A stretch of DNA of 64,000 nt from Methylobacterium sp. WL119. Lineage in GTDB: Bacteria > Pseudomonadota > Alphaproteobacteria > Rhizobiales > Beijerinckiaceae. The translations under genes and the position numbers were made by a program. Position 1 is the stretch's first letter, and every line of letters begins with the position of its first letter. Below are positions 36,018-45,557 of this stretch, in pieces. The DNA lies in assembly GCF_008039875.1 (NCBI RefSeq), contig NZ_VRUU01000016.1:1-64000 (forward strand). The letters are read 5' to 3'. Under the pieces are notes generated by a model. That model was given only the letters and a program-made list of their open reading frames with translations. It searched no databases and was not told the origin of the DNA.

Positions 36018-37121
36018 TCAGGCCTGCGCGCCGGCGACGCGGCGCAGGCGCGGCACCGGCAGCAGCGAGAGGTCGTGCGCGGCGAGCGCCGCGTCGTAGA
36101 GCGCCTCGTAGCCGGCGGTCATCGCGTCGGCGTCGAACAGGTCCTCGGCACGCTGCCGGCAGGCGCGGCGGTCGAGGGCGACGGCGCGGACGATCGCATC
36201 CGACAGGCTCGCGACGTCGTCGGGCGCCGCCAGCGCGCCGCAGGTGGCGTCGAGGATGTCGGGGAGCGCGCCGCGGCGGAAGCCGGCGACCGGCGTGCCG
36301 CAGGCCAGCGCCTCGGCGACCACCAGCCCGAACGGCTCCTCCCAGCGCGGGGTGACCAGGGCCGCCCGCGCCCCGCCGAGGTGACGCGCGAGCTCGGCAT
36401 GGCCGAGATGGCCGAGATCGACGAGGTCGTCCCCGAGGCGCGGGGCGATCCACTCCGCCCAGTAGGCGGGATTGGGCCGCGGGCCGGCGAAGTGCAGCGG
36501 GAGGCCGGCGGCGCGCGCGGCGTCGATCGCCAGGTGCAGCCCCTTCTCCGGCACGATCCGGCCGGACCAGAACACGTAGGGCACCGGGTCCGGCGCCGGG
36601 CGGTAGACGAAGACCGTGAGCTCGACGCCGTTGCCGATGACGACCGGCTCGGCGACGATCTCGCGCCACGCGTCGGCCGTGTGGTTCGAGACGGCGGCGA
36701 ACGGCATGCCGGCGGGGGCGGCGCGCACGCCCGCCTCAAGCGAGTCGAACGGGGGCGTGTGAAGCGCCGTCACCATCGGCACCGCGAGGTCCCGGCTTCG
36801 GCGCAGCGGCAGGTCGTGAAGACTGTTGTTGTGCACGATGTCGAAGTCGCCGGCCCGCACCATCTCCATGATCCGCGCATAGGCTGCGTTCTCGGCGCGA
36901 TCGATGGACGCATGACGCAGTGGATCGCCGAGCCCGTCACCGGTCGGCGGGCAGACGCAGACCGGCGCAAGTGTCGGATCCGATCCCTCCGAGGCGAACA
37001 ACGTCACGTCGTGCCCGCGTCGCATCAGGGCGCCGGCGAGGAGATGCGTGTGCATCTCCAGACCGCCCGGATACGGCTGCGCGATGGGGAACTTCAGGTG
37101 GGCGATGAGAGCGATCTTCAC
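36018..37121 (-). CDS. Glycosyltransferase family 4
   Basis: The 367-residue GT-B retaining enzyme has KIALIAHLKFPIAQPYPGG, LEMHTHLLAGALMRRGHDVT, the hinge region AVSNHTADAWRE, the phosphate-binding FWSGRIVPEKGLHLAIDAAR and the catalytic EX7E motif in EEPFGLVVAEALACGTPVAG (EEPFGLVVAE). It starts at GTG 37121; the open frame extends 45 bp further without better start signals. It is the first gene of the minus arm. A hairpin-like atcctg/caggat pair at 37167-37188 lies upstream. Confidence 0.92.
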   Translation of the reverse strand: MKIALIAHLKFPIAQPYPGGLEMHTHLLAGALMRRGHDVTLFASEGSDPTLAPVCVCPPTGDGLGDPLRHASIDRAENAAYARIMEMVRAGDFDIVHNNSLHDLPLRRSRDLAVPMVTALHTPPFDSLEAGVRAAPAGMPFAAVSNHTADAWREIVAEPVVIGNGVELTVFVYRPAPDPVPYVFWSGRIVPEKGLHLAIDAARAAGLPLHFAGPRPNPAYWAEWIAPRLGDDLVDLGHLGHAELARHLGGARAALVTPRWEEPFGLVVAEALACGTPVAGFRRGALPDILDATCGALAAPDDVASLSDAIVRAVALDRRACRQRAEDLFDADAMTAGYEALYDAALAAHDLSLLPVPRLRRVAGAQA

Positions 37122-37408
37122 GGAAGCTCGTTTTCCAGCGACGGAGGCCGTGGTCGCACATCGCATATCCTGTCTGTGTGCAGGATGAACGGATGCAACA
37201 TTGCTGATTCACCGACCATCCCGGAAGCCGAGGATGACCGCAACGGTTCCCGCGTCAACGCAAGGTGCTGGGGACAGCGGGCTGCCATCGTATACGCCCG
37301 GGCGGCACAGGTCTCGCGGCGCCGGGGCCGCGGCGGACTTTCACATTGGATCAATCGAGGGGCCGTGCGATCCTGCGCTATGATGCAGGACCATCCGATC
37401 GGCGCACG

Positions 37409-38122
37409 ATGACGGGACGCGAGGACGGCCGGATCCGCCATCCCGCCTGGGTGCGGGCGACGCACTGGATCAACGCCGCCGCGTTCGTCGCGCTCGCGGT
37501 CAGCGGCACGGCGATCCTGCTGGCGCTGCCGCGGCTGTTCTGGGGCGAGACGGGCGCGCTCGATGCCCCGGCATGGATCGCCCTGCCGTTGCCGGTGAAC
37601 CTCGAACAGACCGGCTGGGGCCGCAACATCCACTTCCTCGCCGCCTGGATCTTCGTCCTCAACGGGCTGCTCTATCTCGCCTGGAGCCTCGCGACGCGCC
37701 ACCTGTCCCGCCGGCTGCTACCGGATGCGGACCAGGTCCGCCCGGCGCACATCGCCGGCACGGTGCGCGAGCACCTGCACCTGCGCGGCCCGGGGCCGAC
37801 GCAGACCCGCTACAACGTGCTGCAGAAGCTCGCCTACCTGGCGGTCGTCCTGGTGCTGTCGCCGCTGATGCTGCTCACCGGCCTGACGATGTCGCCCGGG
37901 GTCACGACGGCGATCCCCGAGCTGTTCGACCTGTTCGGCGGACGGCAGTCGGCCCGGACCCTGCACTTCCTGTGCGCGTCCCTGCTGGTGGCGTTCCTCG
38001 CAGTGCATGTCTGGCAGGTCCTGGCCAACGGCCCGGCGGCGCTGATGCGCGGGATGACCATCGGGCGCCGGGCGCCGGCCGCGGAACCCGCGCGGCGGCA
38101 CGAGCGCGAGGCGAAGCGATGA
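37409..38122 (+). CDS. Cytochrome b/b6 domain protein (b561-type haem subunit)
   Basis: The 237-residue membrane protein has four or more helices and conserved haem histidines: HPAWVRATHWINAAAFVALAV (RATHWINAAAFVALAVS), NIHFLAAWIFVLNGL, and LHFLCASLLVAFLAVHVWQVL (RTLHFLCASLLVAFLAVH). It resembles gamma subunits of formate dehydrogenase or Ni-Fe hydrogenase and MsrQ. Its stop overlaps the next gene (ATGA), so it is the likely electron partner of the molybdopterin enzyme encoded there. Confidence 0.88.
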   Translation: MTGREDGRIRHPAWVRATHWINAAAFVALAVSGTAILLALPRLFWGETGALDAPAWIALPLPVNLEQTGWGRNIHFLAAWIFVLNGLLYLAWSLATRHLSRRLLPDADQVRPAHIAGTVREHLHLRGPGPTQTRYNVLQKLAYLAVVLVLSPLMLLTGLTMSPGVTTAIPELFDLFGGRQSARTLHFLCASLLVAFLAVHVWQVLANGPAALMRGMTIGRRAPAAEPARRHEREAKR

Positions 38123-38865
38123 GCGACATCTCCCGGCGCAAGCTGATCCTCGGCGCCTCGGCCCTCGGCGGCACCGGGCTGCTCGCCAGCTGCGAGAGGA
38201 TCGGGGAGGGCGGCCCGAGCCGCGGCGGCCTCTACGGGATCAGCGAGCGCCTGAGCTTCACGGTGCAGCGCTTCCTGCTGCGCCATCAGCCGCTGGTGCG
38301 CGAGTTCGCCCCGGACGCGATCTCGGCGGTCTTCCCGACGATCAACACCACCGACCCCGACGACGCCGCCTACCGCCGCTCGAAGGAGATCGGCTTCTCG
38401 GACTGGCGCCTGCCGGTGCGCGGGCTGGTGGCGAACCCGGCCGAATTCTCGCTCGCCGACTTGAAGGCGATGCCCGCCCGCACCCAGATCACGCTGCATT
38501 CCTGCGAGCAGGGCTGGTCGGCGATCGGCGGATGGACCGGGGTTCCGCTGGCCCACGTCCTGGCCGTCGCCGGCCTGAAGCCGGAGGCGCGCTTCATCGT
38601 GATCCGCACCGTCGACGGCTGGTGGGACACCTACGACCTGTTCGACGCGCTCCACCCGCAGACGATCCTCGCCTACGGCATGAACGGCGGCGCGCTGCCG
38701 ATCGCGCACGGCGCGCCGGTGCGGCTCCGGGTCGAGCGGCAGCTCGGCTACAAGTCGCTGAAGTACCTCGCCTCGATCGAGGCCGTCGATCGCGTGGACG
38801 GCCTCGGCCAGGGCCGCGGCAGCATGGTCTCCGAACTCGGCTTCAGCTGGTACGCGGGGATCTGA
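38119..38865 (+). CDS. Molybdopterin-dependent oxidoreductase, sulfite oxidase/YedY fold
   Basis: The 248-residue protein has the sulfite-oxidase-type Mo-pterin fold with the molybdenum ligand Cys129 in LHSCEQGWSAIGGWTGVPL, VIRTVDGWWDTYDL, and RLRVERQLGYKSLKYLASIE. The N terminus is a twin-arginine signal (SRRKLILGASALGG) with a lipobox-like LLASC at Cys25, so it may be exported folded by Tat and lipid-anchored. It is shorter than eukaryotic sulfite oxidase and lacks the dimerisation domain. Together with the coupled cytochrome b it forms a YedYZ/MsrPQ-like pair; the substrate is unknown. Confidence 0.88.
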   Translation: MSDISRRKLILGASALGGTGLLASCERIGEGGPSRGGLYGISERLSFTVQRFLLRHQPLVREFAPDAISAVFPTINTTDPDDAAYRRSKEIGFSDWRLPVRGLVANPAEFSLADLKAMPARTQITLHSCEQGWSAIGGWTGVPLAHVLAVAGLKPEARFIVIRTVDGWWDTYDLFDALHPQTILAYGMNGGALPIAHGAPVRLRVERQLGYKSLKYLASIEAVDRVDGLGQGRGSMVSELGFSWYAGI

Positions 38866-38875
38866 GGCGTCCGCC

Positions 38876-40222
38876 TCACTGCGAGGCGGCCGCCCCCGTC
38901 ACCCGCCAGACCGCGTTGCCGACGTCGTCCGAGACGAGCAGCGCCCCGGTCTTGTCGAAGGCCACGTCCACGGGGCGCCCCTGCGCCTTCTCGTCGGCGT
39001 CGAGGAAGCCGGCCAGCACGTCCACCGGCGTGCCCGCGGGCCGGCCGTCGGCGAACGGCACGTAGATCACCTTGTAGCCGCTCTTCGGACGACGGTTCCA
39101 CGAGCCGTGCTGGGCGACGAACAGGCCGCTGGTCCAGGCCGGGGGCAGGTTCGCGCCCCGCGAGAACGCGATGCCGAGCGAGGCCGTGTGGGGACCGAGG
39201 GCGTAGTCCGGCACGATCGCCTTGGCGACGAGGTCCGGGCGCTGCGGGGTGACGCGCTCGTCGACGTGCGGGCCGTAATAGCTGTAGGGCCAGCCGTAGA
39301 ACCCGCCCTCCTTCACCGCGGTGACGTAGTCCGGCACGAGGTCGCTGCCGATCTCGTCGCGCTCGTTGACCGCGGCCCAGAGCGCGCCGGTCTCGGGCTC
39401 GATGCCCAACCCGTTCGGGTTGCGCAGGCCGGTGGCATATTCGCGGAAGGCCTTGGTCGCGATCGTGTATTCCCAGATCGCGGCGCGGCCCTTCTCGGCC
39501 TCGAGCCCGTTCTCGGCCACGTTGCTGTTCGAGCCGACGGTGATGAACAGCTTGGCGCCGTCGGGGCTCGCGACCACGTTCTTGGTCCAGTGATGGTTGA
39601 TCCCGGCCGGCAGGTCGACGATCTTCTCGGGCGTCGCGCCGTTCTCGGTCCCGCCGGCCTCGTAGGGCACCCGCACCAGCGCGTCGGCGTTGGCGACGTA
39701 GAGGTCGCTGCCGACCAGCGCCATGCCGAACGGCGAGGTCAGGCCCTTCAGATAGACCGTCTTCACCTCGGCGACGCCGTCCCCGTCGCCGTCGCGGAGC
39801 AGCACGATCCGGTCCGGGCTCTTCACGCCGGCGCCGGCCCGATCCATGATCTTGCCCGCGATCCAGGCCTTCACGCCGGGAAACGTGCCGTCGGAGGGCG
39901 GGGTGTTGCTCTCGGCGACGAGCACGTCGCCGTTCGGCAGGGTGTAGAGCCAGCGCGGATGGTCGAGCCCCTCGGCGAAGGCTGCGACCGAGAGGCCGGC
40001 GGCCGGCGCGGGCTTGGCGCCCTTCGCCCAGCCGGTGGCGGGCGCGATGTTGACGGTGGGCAGCGGCGTCGCGTTCGGGGCGGGCAGCGTCGGGCTCGCC
40101 CCCTGGCCGTCGGCGAGCGGGAGCGACGCGCTCTCGGGATAGACCGCGAAGCGCACGAAGGCCGCGCCGCCGAGGAGGACCACGGCCAGCGCCGCGAGCC
40201 CGAGTTTTGCCAATGTCCGCAT
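38876..40222 (-). CDS. PQQ-dependent sugar (sorbosone/glucose-type) dehydrogenase
   Basis: The 448-residue protein has an N-terminal membrane anchor or signal ([20 protein letters not shown]) and a six-bladed beta-propeller of the soluble glucose dehydrogenase/L-sorbosone dehydrogenase family: [21 protein letters not shown] ([18 protein letters not shown]), [37 protein letters not shown] with the catalytic-type His, and [16 protein letters not shown]. Calcium-binding Asp-rich turns are visible. It oxidises a sugar or aldehyde in the periplasm using PQQ. It converges with the molybdoenzyme gene; both stops lie in the palindrome 38863-38878. Confidence 0.9.
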   Translation of the reverse strand: MRTLAKLGLAALAVVLLGGAAFVRFAVYPESASLPLADGQGASPTLPAPNATPLPTVNIAPATGWAKGAKPAPAAGLSVAAFAEGLDHPRWLYTLPNGDVLVAESNTPPSDGTFPGVKAWIAGKIMDRAGAGVKSPDRIVLLRDGDGDGVAEVKTVYLKGLTSPFGMALVGSDLYVANADALVRVPYEAGGTENGATPEKIVDLPAGINHHWTKNVVASPDGAKLFITVGSNSNVAENGLEAEKGRAAIWEYTIATKAFREYATGLRNPNGLGIEPETGALWAAVNERDEIGSDLVPDYVTAVKEGGFYGWPYSYYGPHVDERVTPQRPDLVAKAIVPDYALGPHTASLGIAFSRGANLPPAWTSGLFVAQHGSWNRRPKSGYKVIYVPFADGRPAGTPVDVLAGFLDADEKAQGRPVDVAFDKTGALLVSDDVGNAVWRVTGAAASQ

Positions 40223-40452
40223 GTCGTTCCGTGAGTCCGTCGTTCGTCCGGCGGCCTGCCCCGCCGATCGGACGGGACCGGCCCTGCCGGATGATGATCT
40301 TGTCCGAGGATAAGAACCGAGCGGGCAATTGGCTCCGTTCGCACGCCGAGGGTGCCGGCGGCGCCCGGGGACGCGTATAGGACGGTGCGTGGGCCCCTCG
40401 CCGAAGGGTCGCGCTCCGGGCGCGAGCGGCGCGGGCGCCGAGCGAGCCCTCG

Positions 40453-41427
40453 ATGACCGATGCGCCCCCAGGCCAGCCGACCTTCGCCGACGTGGCGCGC
40501 GCCGCCGAGCGCATCGCCGGCGTGGCCCACCGCACCCCGGTGCTCACGTCGCGCACCGCCGACGAACGCGCCGGGGCGAGCCTGTTCTTCAAGGCGGAGA
40601 ACCTGCAGCGCGCCGGCGCCTTCAAGTTCCGCGGCGCCTACAACGCGATCGCGGCGCTCGCCGGCGACGCGCGGGCGCGCGGCGTCATCGCCTACTCCTC
40701 GGGCAACCACGCCCAGGCGATCGCCCTCGCGAGCCGGCTGCTGAACGTGCCGGCCACCATCGTGATGCCGCAGGACGCGCCGGCGATGAAGGTCGCGGCG
40801 ACGCAAGGCTACGGCGCCGAGGTGGTGCGCTACGACCGCTACACCCAGGACCGCGTCGCCCTCGGCCGCGAACTCGCGGAGGCGCGCGGCCTCACCCTGA
40901 TCCCGCCCTACGACCATCCGGACGTGATCGCCGGCCAGGGAACGCTCGCCCTCGAGCTGATCGCCGAGACCGGGCCGCTCGACATGCTCGTCGTTTGCCT
41001 CGGCGGCGGCGGCATGCTGTCGGGCTGCGCCCTCGTCGCCGCCGAGCGCTCGCCCGGCTGCGCCGTGATCGGCGTCGAGCCGGAGGCCGGCAACGACGGG
41101 CAACGCTCGCTCCGTGAGGGGCGGATCGTCACGATCCCGGTGCCGCGCACCATCGCCGACGGCGCGCAGACGACGTTCCTCGGATCGCTGACCTTCCCGA
41201 TCATCCAGGAGCGGGTCGCCGACATCGTGACGGTGACGGACGCCGAGCTCGTCGCCACGATGCGCTTCTTCGCCGAGCGGATGAAGCTCGTGGTCGAGCC
41301 GACCGGCTGCCTCGCGGCGGCGGCGGTGATGCACAGCCGCCTCGACGTGCGGGGCAGGCGCGTCGGCGTGGTGATCAGCGGCGGCAACATCGACCTCGCA
41401 TCGTTCGCCCGGCACGTCGCGGGCTGA
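40453..41427 (+). CDS. Threonine/serine dehydratase (PLP-dependent)
   Basis: The 324-residue fold-type II PLP enzyme deaminates threonine or serine to the 2-oxoacid. It has the lysine motif [10 protein letters not shown] (Lys58), the asparagine loop [10 protein letters not shown], and the phosphate-binding [15 protein letters not shown]. It lacks the C-terminal ACT regulatory domain of IlvA, so it is the short catabolic or serine-racemase-like type. The next gene starts five bases after its stop. Confidence 0.93.
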   Translation: MTDAPPGQPTFADVARAAERIAGVAHRTPVLTSRTADERAGASLFFKAENLQRAGAFKFRGAYNAIAALAGDARARGVIAYSSGNHAQAIALASRLLNVPATIVMPQDAPAMKVAATQGYGAEVVRYDRYTQDRVALGRELAEARGLTLIPPYDHPDVIAGQGTLALELIAETGPLDMLVVCLGGGGMLSGCALVAAERSPGCAVIGVEPEAGNDGQRSLREGRIVTIPVPRTIADGAQTTFLGSLTFPIIQERVADIVTVTDAELVATMRFFAERMKLVVEPTGCLAAAAVMHSRLDVRGRRVGVVISGGNIDLASFARHVAG

Positions 41428-41432
41428 GGAAG

Positions 41433-42176
41433 GTGCGCGCCCTGGTCCTCGTCGGCGCATGCCTGTGGGCCGGCGCGGCGCGTGCGGAGGACATGGCCTT
41501 CGATGCCGAGGCATGGCCCTACAGCGCGATCGGCAAGCTCAACGTGGTGCTCGGCACCAACCGCCTCCAATCCTGCACCGCGACCCTGATCGGTCCGCGG
41601 CTCGCGCTCACCGCCGCGCACTGCCTGTGGGACGAGCCGCGCAAGCGCTGGGTCAACCCGGGCGTCGTCCACTTCGTGGCCGGGTACCGCCAGGGCGCGT
41701 ATCGCGCGCACAGCCTGGCCGCCGCCTACCGCAAGCCGGACGACTACGCCTTCGCCTACGGCACCGCGCGGCCGAACATGCAGGGCGACTGGGTCCTGAT
41801 CGAGCTCGCCGACCCGATCCCCGGCACGCCGCTGACGCTGGAGGATCCCGGTGCCGAAGCCGACCCGGCCGCGATCCGCCGCGAGATCCGGCGGGCGGGC
41901 TACAGCCGGCTCAAGCCCCAGCTGATGACCGCGCAGGGCGGTTGCAGCGCGTGGCGGGACCCCGGCCCGGCGCCCCTGCTGCTGCACGATTGCCGGGCGG
42001 TACCCGGCGAATCGGGCTCGGCGCTTTTGCAGGTCGAGGCGGGCAACCCCGTGGTGATCGGCGTGCTGGTGGCAGGCAGCCGGGAGGAGGGGCGGGCTCC
42101 GTCCGTCGCCGTGCCGACCGCCGCATTCCGCGAGACCGCGGCGGCGATGCTGAAAGCGCAGGCGACGACGCGCTGA
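41433..42176 (+). CDS. Trypsin-like serine protease (S1 family), secreted
   Basis: The 247-residue precursor has a signal peptide (about residues 1-18, ALVLVGACLWAGAARA). The triad is visible as His63 in LTAAHCLWDE, Asp119 in QGDWVLIELA and Ser194 in VPGESGSALLQ, with likely disulfide cysteines at 48 and 64. The GTG start is preceded by gaggaa. It is five bases downstream of the dehydratase gene and probably cotranscribed, although no functional link is obvious. Confidence 0.9.
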   Translation: MRALVLVGACLWAGAARAEDMAFDAEAWPYSAIGKLNVVLGTNRLQSCTATLIGPRLALTAAHCLWDEPRKRWVNPGVVHFVAGYRQGAYRAHSLAAAYRKPDDYAFAYGTARPNMQGDWVLIELADPIPGTPLTLEDPGAEADPAAIRREIRRAGYSRLKPQLMTAQGGCSAWRDPGPAPLLLHDCRAVPGESGSALLQVEAGNPVVIGVLVAGSREEGRAPSVAVPTAAFRETAAAMLKAQATTR

Positions 42177-42281
42177 CGCAACCGTCGGTTCACCATGATG
42201 CCACAAAATCCGCACCTTTCGGGCCGAGCTTGGCCGGAACGCATCGCATCGGCGAGGCAATGGGCTGGGAGGCCGGGCGGC

Positions 42282-42977
42282 ATGCAGGGTATCGGGACGA
42301 GATTGACGGTGCCGGCCCTGTCGGTCCTCCTGCTCGGACCAGGTCTCGGCGCCTGCAACACCAGCGCGAACACCGCTCTCAGCACCGGCTCGACGCGCGG
42401 CAAGCCGATGGTGGTGTCGGATACCGAGCGCGATTGCCTCGGCCGTGCGATGTACTTCGAATCGAACCGCAGCGATTCCGAAGGCCTGCTCGCGGTCGGG
42501 ACCGTGGTGATGAACCGCCTGGAGAACGCCGCCTTCCCGAACGGCGGCATCTGCTCGGTGGTCGGCCAGCCGCGGCAGTTCGCGACCGGCGTGTTGACCA
42601 AGCCGATGGCCGAGAAGGACCTGCAGAAGGTCGCCGACGCCGCCGACGCAATCCTTGCCGGCGAGCGCCATCCCAAGGTCGGCCGGGCGATGTACTTCCA
42701 CACCGCCGGCCGGAAATACCCGTACGACAACATGCACTACGTGGCGGTGGCCGGCGGCAACGCCTTCTACGAGAAGCGCAAGGCCGGGAGCCAGGCCCAG
42801 ACCCCGCCGCCCGCCTCGACCGCGATGGCCTACGCCGAGGCGATCCCGCCGGCAGCGACCATCGCCCCGGCCGGCCCGGCGCAGACCGAGGTCGCGGCCG
42901 CGCAGACGGTGCTGGCCGAACCCGCCCGCGACATCTGCCAGGTGGCGGGCCTCGGCGCGCTTCCGGGCGGCGGCTGA
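42282..42977 (+). CDS. SleB-like cell wall hydrolase, putative lipoprotein
   Basis: The 231-residue protein has a lipoprotein signal with GLGAC lipobox (cysteine near residue 25) and a Hydrolase_2/SleB domain (about 45-165: CLGRAMYFESNRSDSEGLLA with the catalytic Glu, VVMNRLENAAFPNGGICSVV, and AMYFHTAGRKYPYDNMHYVA). A Pro/Ala-rich tail follows. It probably cleaves peptidoglycan. The ATG at 42282 was chosen because it starts the signal; the frame is open for 87 more bases upstream. Confidence 0.9.
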   Translation: MQGIGTRLTVPALSVLLLGPGLGACNTSANTALSTGSTRGKPMVVSDTERDCLGRAMYFESNRSDSEGLLAVGTVVMNRLENAAFPNGGICSVVGQPRQFATGVLTKPMAEKDLQKVADAADAILAGERHPKVGRAMYFHTAGRKYPYDNMHYVAVAGGNAFYEKRKAGSQAQTPPPASTAMAYAEAIPPAATIAPAGPAQTEVAAAQTVLAEPARDICQVAGLGALPGGG

Positions 42978-42983
42978 GGCGGC

Positions 42984-43229
42984 TCAGCCCTCCGGCTCTT
43001 CCCTGCCGCGCGCCCGACGCGCGGCCTGCGCCATCGCGATCAGCTCGCGGGCGGTGAGGCGGTGCGCCGTGGCCGTGCCGCGGTCGGCGGTGCCGACCGG
43101 CGGCGTGCGGGCGCAGCCGCTGGTTCCGATCCGCAGGTCGCGCGAGCGCCGCGTCGCCCGCAACCGGATCGCCTTCCGCAAGGCCTCGACCATCACCGTT
43201 CCCACCGAAAATCCCGTGGACATCGCCAT
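42984..43229 (-). CDS. Small basic hypothetical protein
   Basis: An 81-residue, strongly basic frame (EALRKAIRLRATRRSRDLR; HRLTARELIAMAQAARRARG) convergent with the SleB-like gene, seven bases after its stop. No family is recognised. The start could be 43247, 43229 or 43223. Codon use is similar to real genes, but arginine-rich composition is also typical of chance frames in this GC-rich sequence. Confidence 0.42.
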   Translation of the reverse strand: MAMSTGFSVGTVMVEALRKAIRLRATRRSRDLRIGTSGCARTPPVGTADRGTATAHRLTARELIAMAQAARRARGREEPEG

Positions 43230-43340
43230 AGCCAAGCTTGACCGCAAGCGACATTCTTGAAGGCGGATTTCCCTGCCCTAGCGCGGCCGGGATCGGCGTG
43301 GCCGACGACGCATCGCCGCCTGCCACACGCTGATGCCGCG

Positions 43341-43850
43341 TCAGTTCTGCGGCTTGTACTTGCTGTACTTGAAGTCCGGCGCGGCCCCGAGCTGCTCCTT
43401 GCTCATGTCGAGCGTGGCGGCGTAGCGCTCGCCGCCCGGGGACAGGATCAGCGCGGCCGGCTGCACCGCGACGTAGCGCGTGCCGACGCCGAGGAACCCG
43501 CCGATGTCGAGCACCACGGCCGTCAGGGTGCGCCCGTCCTCCATCACGAGGTCGACCACCGTGCCGAGCGCGTTGCCGGCATTGTCCGAGACCTTGATCC
43601 CGATTACGTCGGTGGTGAGGAAGCCGGCGGGGCTGAGCTTGTTGCGGCCCTCGGCATCCGCCTTCGATCCGGCGCGCTTGATCCCGACATCGGACGGGCT
43701 GCCGCCTGCGCTGGTGCCCGGGCCGGTGCCCTGCACCACCATGCCGTCGCTCTGCGCCGGCTTGTCCTCCGGGCCGACGCCGGCGAGCGCCGGGAACACG
43801 AGCGCGAGCATCACGGGTGCGGCGAGTGCGCGGCGCAGGATCCGGGTCAA
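43341..43850 (-). CDS. PRC-barrel domain secreted protein
   Basis: The 169-residue precursor has a signal peptide ([23 protein letters not shown]) and a PRC-barrel domain (about 90-155: [21 protein letters not shown] split as [41 protein letters not shown]). PRC barrels bind proteins or RNA; envelope versions are common in Methylobacterium and Bradyrhizobium without known function. The TTG start at 43850 is supported by GGAAG five bases before it; an upstream ATG at 43913 would spoil the signal peptide. Confidence 0.84.
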   Translation of the reverse strand: MTRILRRALAAPVMLALVFPALAGVGPEDKPAQSDGMVVQGTGPGTSAGGSPSDVGIKRAGSKADAEGRNKLSPAGFLTTDVIGIKVSDNAGNALGTVVDLVMEDGRTLTAVVLDIGGFLGVGTRYVAVQPAALILSPGGERYAATLDMSKEQLGAAPDFKYSKYKPQN

Positions 43851-44096
43851 GCGATCTTCCTTCCGGTGAGGGCCGTGCGGCGGCCGTTGACCCCAAGGAA
43901 CCGGATCCGTCACGCCGGGTTCCGGGCGGGCGTTGCGGCGGATCGCGCGGGCCCGCCGGCCATGACGAATCCGCGCGCCCTGTCTCGGGATCGTGGGCGA
44001 CCTGCGGTCGCGCCGGTTTGCGGCGCGGGGCCGGACGTCTTAAGTCGCAGGTGCTCCCCGATACCCGCACCGCGGGTGCCTCGCACGCGGTGTGTC

Positions 44097-45092
44097 ATGG
44101 CGACCGTCCTCGATCTCCTGAAGAACGATCCGCGGCCACCGCTTCCGGCCCGCATCCGCCACCCGGAGAAGGCGCACCGGCCGGACCAGCCGGTGCAGCT
44201 GCGCAAGCCCGACTGGATCCGCGTGAAGGCGCCGGGCTCCCCGGCCTGGGCCGAGACCCGGGCGATCGTGCGCGAGCACGGCCTCGTCACGGTCTGCGAG
44301 GAGGCCGGGTGCCCCAACATCGGCGAGTGCTGGGAGAAGCGCCACGCCACCTTCATGATCATGGGCGACACCTGCACGCGGGCCTGCGCCTTCTGCAACG
44401 TGCGCACCGGCCTGCCCAACGCCCTGGATCAGCACGAGCCCGACAAGATCGCGGACTCGGTGGCCAAGCTCGGCCTGCACCACGTCGTCGTCACCTCCGT
44501 GGACCGCGACGACCTCGCCGACGGCGGTGCCGAGCATTTCGCCCGCACCATCGCGGCGATCCGGCGGCTCAGCCCCGGCACCACCATCGAGATCCTGACG
44601 CCGGACTTCTTGCGCAAGGACGGCGCGCTCGAGGCGGTCGTGGCCGCCAAGCCCGACGTGTTCAACCACAACCTCGAAACGGTACCCGGCAACTACCTCA
44701 CGGTCCGCCCCGGCGCCCGCTACTTCCACTCGGTGCGCCTGCTGCAGCGGGTCAAGGAGCTCGACCCCACGATCTTCACCAAGTCCGGCATCATGGTCGG
44801 CCTCGGCGAGGAGCGGAACGAGGTCGTGCAGCTGATGGACGACCTGCGCTCGGCCGACGTCGACTTCCTCACCATCGGCCAGTACCTGCAGCCGACCAAG
44901 AAGCACCACGAGGTCGTCCGCTTCGTGCCGCCGGACGAGTTCAAGGCGTTCGAGACCACCGCCTACGCCAAGGGCTTCCTGCTGGTCTCGGCGACGCCGC
45001 TGACCCGCTCGTCGCACCACGCCGGCGAGGATTTCTCGCGGCTCCAGGCCGCCCGCAACGCGCGGCTCGCCCCCGACACCCTCTCAGCCTGA
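44097..45092 (+). CDS. lipA: Lipoyl synthase LipA
   Basis: LipA inserts two sulfurs into octanoyl groups on lipoyl domains of 2-oxoacid dehydrogenases. The 331-residue protein has both iron-sulfur cluster motifs: [12 protein letters not shown] for the auxiliary cluster and the radical-SAM [10 protein letters not shown], plus the C-terminal RSSHHAGED serine ligand region. Length and start ([11 protein letters not shown]) match alphaproteobacterial LipA. The COQ10-like gene follows after six bases. Confidence 0.97.
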   Translation: MATVLDLLKNDPRPPLPARIRHPEKAHRPDQPVQLRKPDWIRVKAPGSPAWAETRAIVREHGLVTVCEEAGCPNIGECWEKRHATFMIMGDTCTRACAFCNVRTGLPNALDQHEPDKIADSVAKLGLHHVVVTSVDRDDLADGGAEHFARTIAAIRRLSPGTTIEILTPDFLRKDGALEAVVAAKPDVFNHNLETVPGNYLTVRPGARYFHSVRLLQRVKELDPTIFTKSGIMVGLGEERNEVVQLMDDLRSADVDFLTIGQYLQPTKKHHEVVRFVPPDEFKAFETTAYAKGFLLVSATPLTRSSHHAGEDFSRLQAARNARLAPDTLSA

Positions 45093-45098
45093 GTCGTC

Positions 45099-45557
45099 AT
45101 GCCATCCTTCCGGATCACCCGCTGGGTGCGTCACTCGCCCCAGCAGATGTACGACCTCGTCGCCGACGTGGAGCACTATCCCGAGTTCCTGCCGCTGTGC
45201 GAATCGCTGCGCGTGCTGCGCCGCCAGCCCGGCACCGGGGAGGGGACCGAGGTGCTCGTGGCCGAGATGGGCGTCGGCTACAAGGCGATCCGCGAGCGCT
45301 TCACCACCCGGGTCGGCCTCGACCGCCCGAACCTCAAGATCACGGCCGAGTACATCGACGGCCCGTTCCGGCATCTCGAGAACCGCTGGGCGTTCAAGCC
45401 CGGCCGCGACGGCGGCTGCGACGTCGACTTCTTCATCACCTACGAGTTCAAGAGCTTCGCCCTCGGCCTGCTGATGGGCAAGATGTTCGACCGCGCCTTC
45501 CGCAAGTTCACCGACGCGTTCGAGAGCCGGGCGGACCGGGTCTACGGTAGGGCCTGA
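45099..45557 (+). CDS. COQ10/RatA-family START-fold protein
   Basis: The 152-residue protein has the polyketide-cyclase/START-fold pattern of COQ10 and RatA: SFRITRWVRHSPQQMYDLVA, VEHYPEFLPLCESLRVL, FTTRVGLDRPNLKI, IDGPFRHLENRWAFKP. In eukaryotes COQ10 binds ubiquinone; in Escherichia coli the RatA homologue was described as an inhibitor of ribosome association. A quinone-related role seems more likely here. It sits directly behind lipA, as in many alphaproteobacteria. Confidence 0.9.
   Translation: MPSFRITRWVRHSPQQMYDLVADVEHYPEFLPLCESLRVLRRQPGTGEGTEVLVAEMGVGYKAIRERFTTRVGLDRPNLKITAEYIDGPFRHLENRWAFKPGRDGGCDVDFFITYEFKSFALGLLMGKMFDRAFRKFTDAFESRADRVYGRA

Noticed and set aside
36920-37408. Short plus-strand frames between the GT4 and cytochrome b genes
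   Set aside because: No ribosome binding site and random-looking, Arg/Pro/Gly-rich composition. The gap more likely holds the two divergent promoters.
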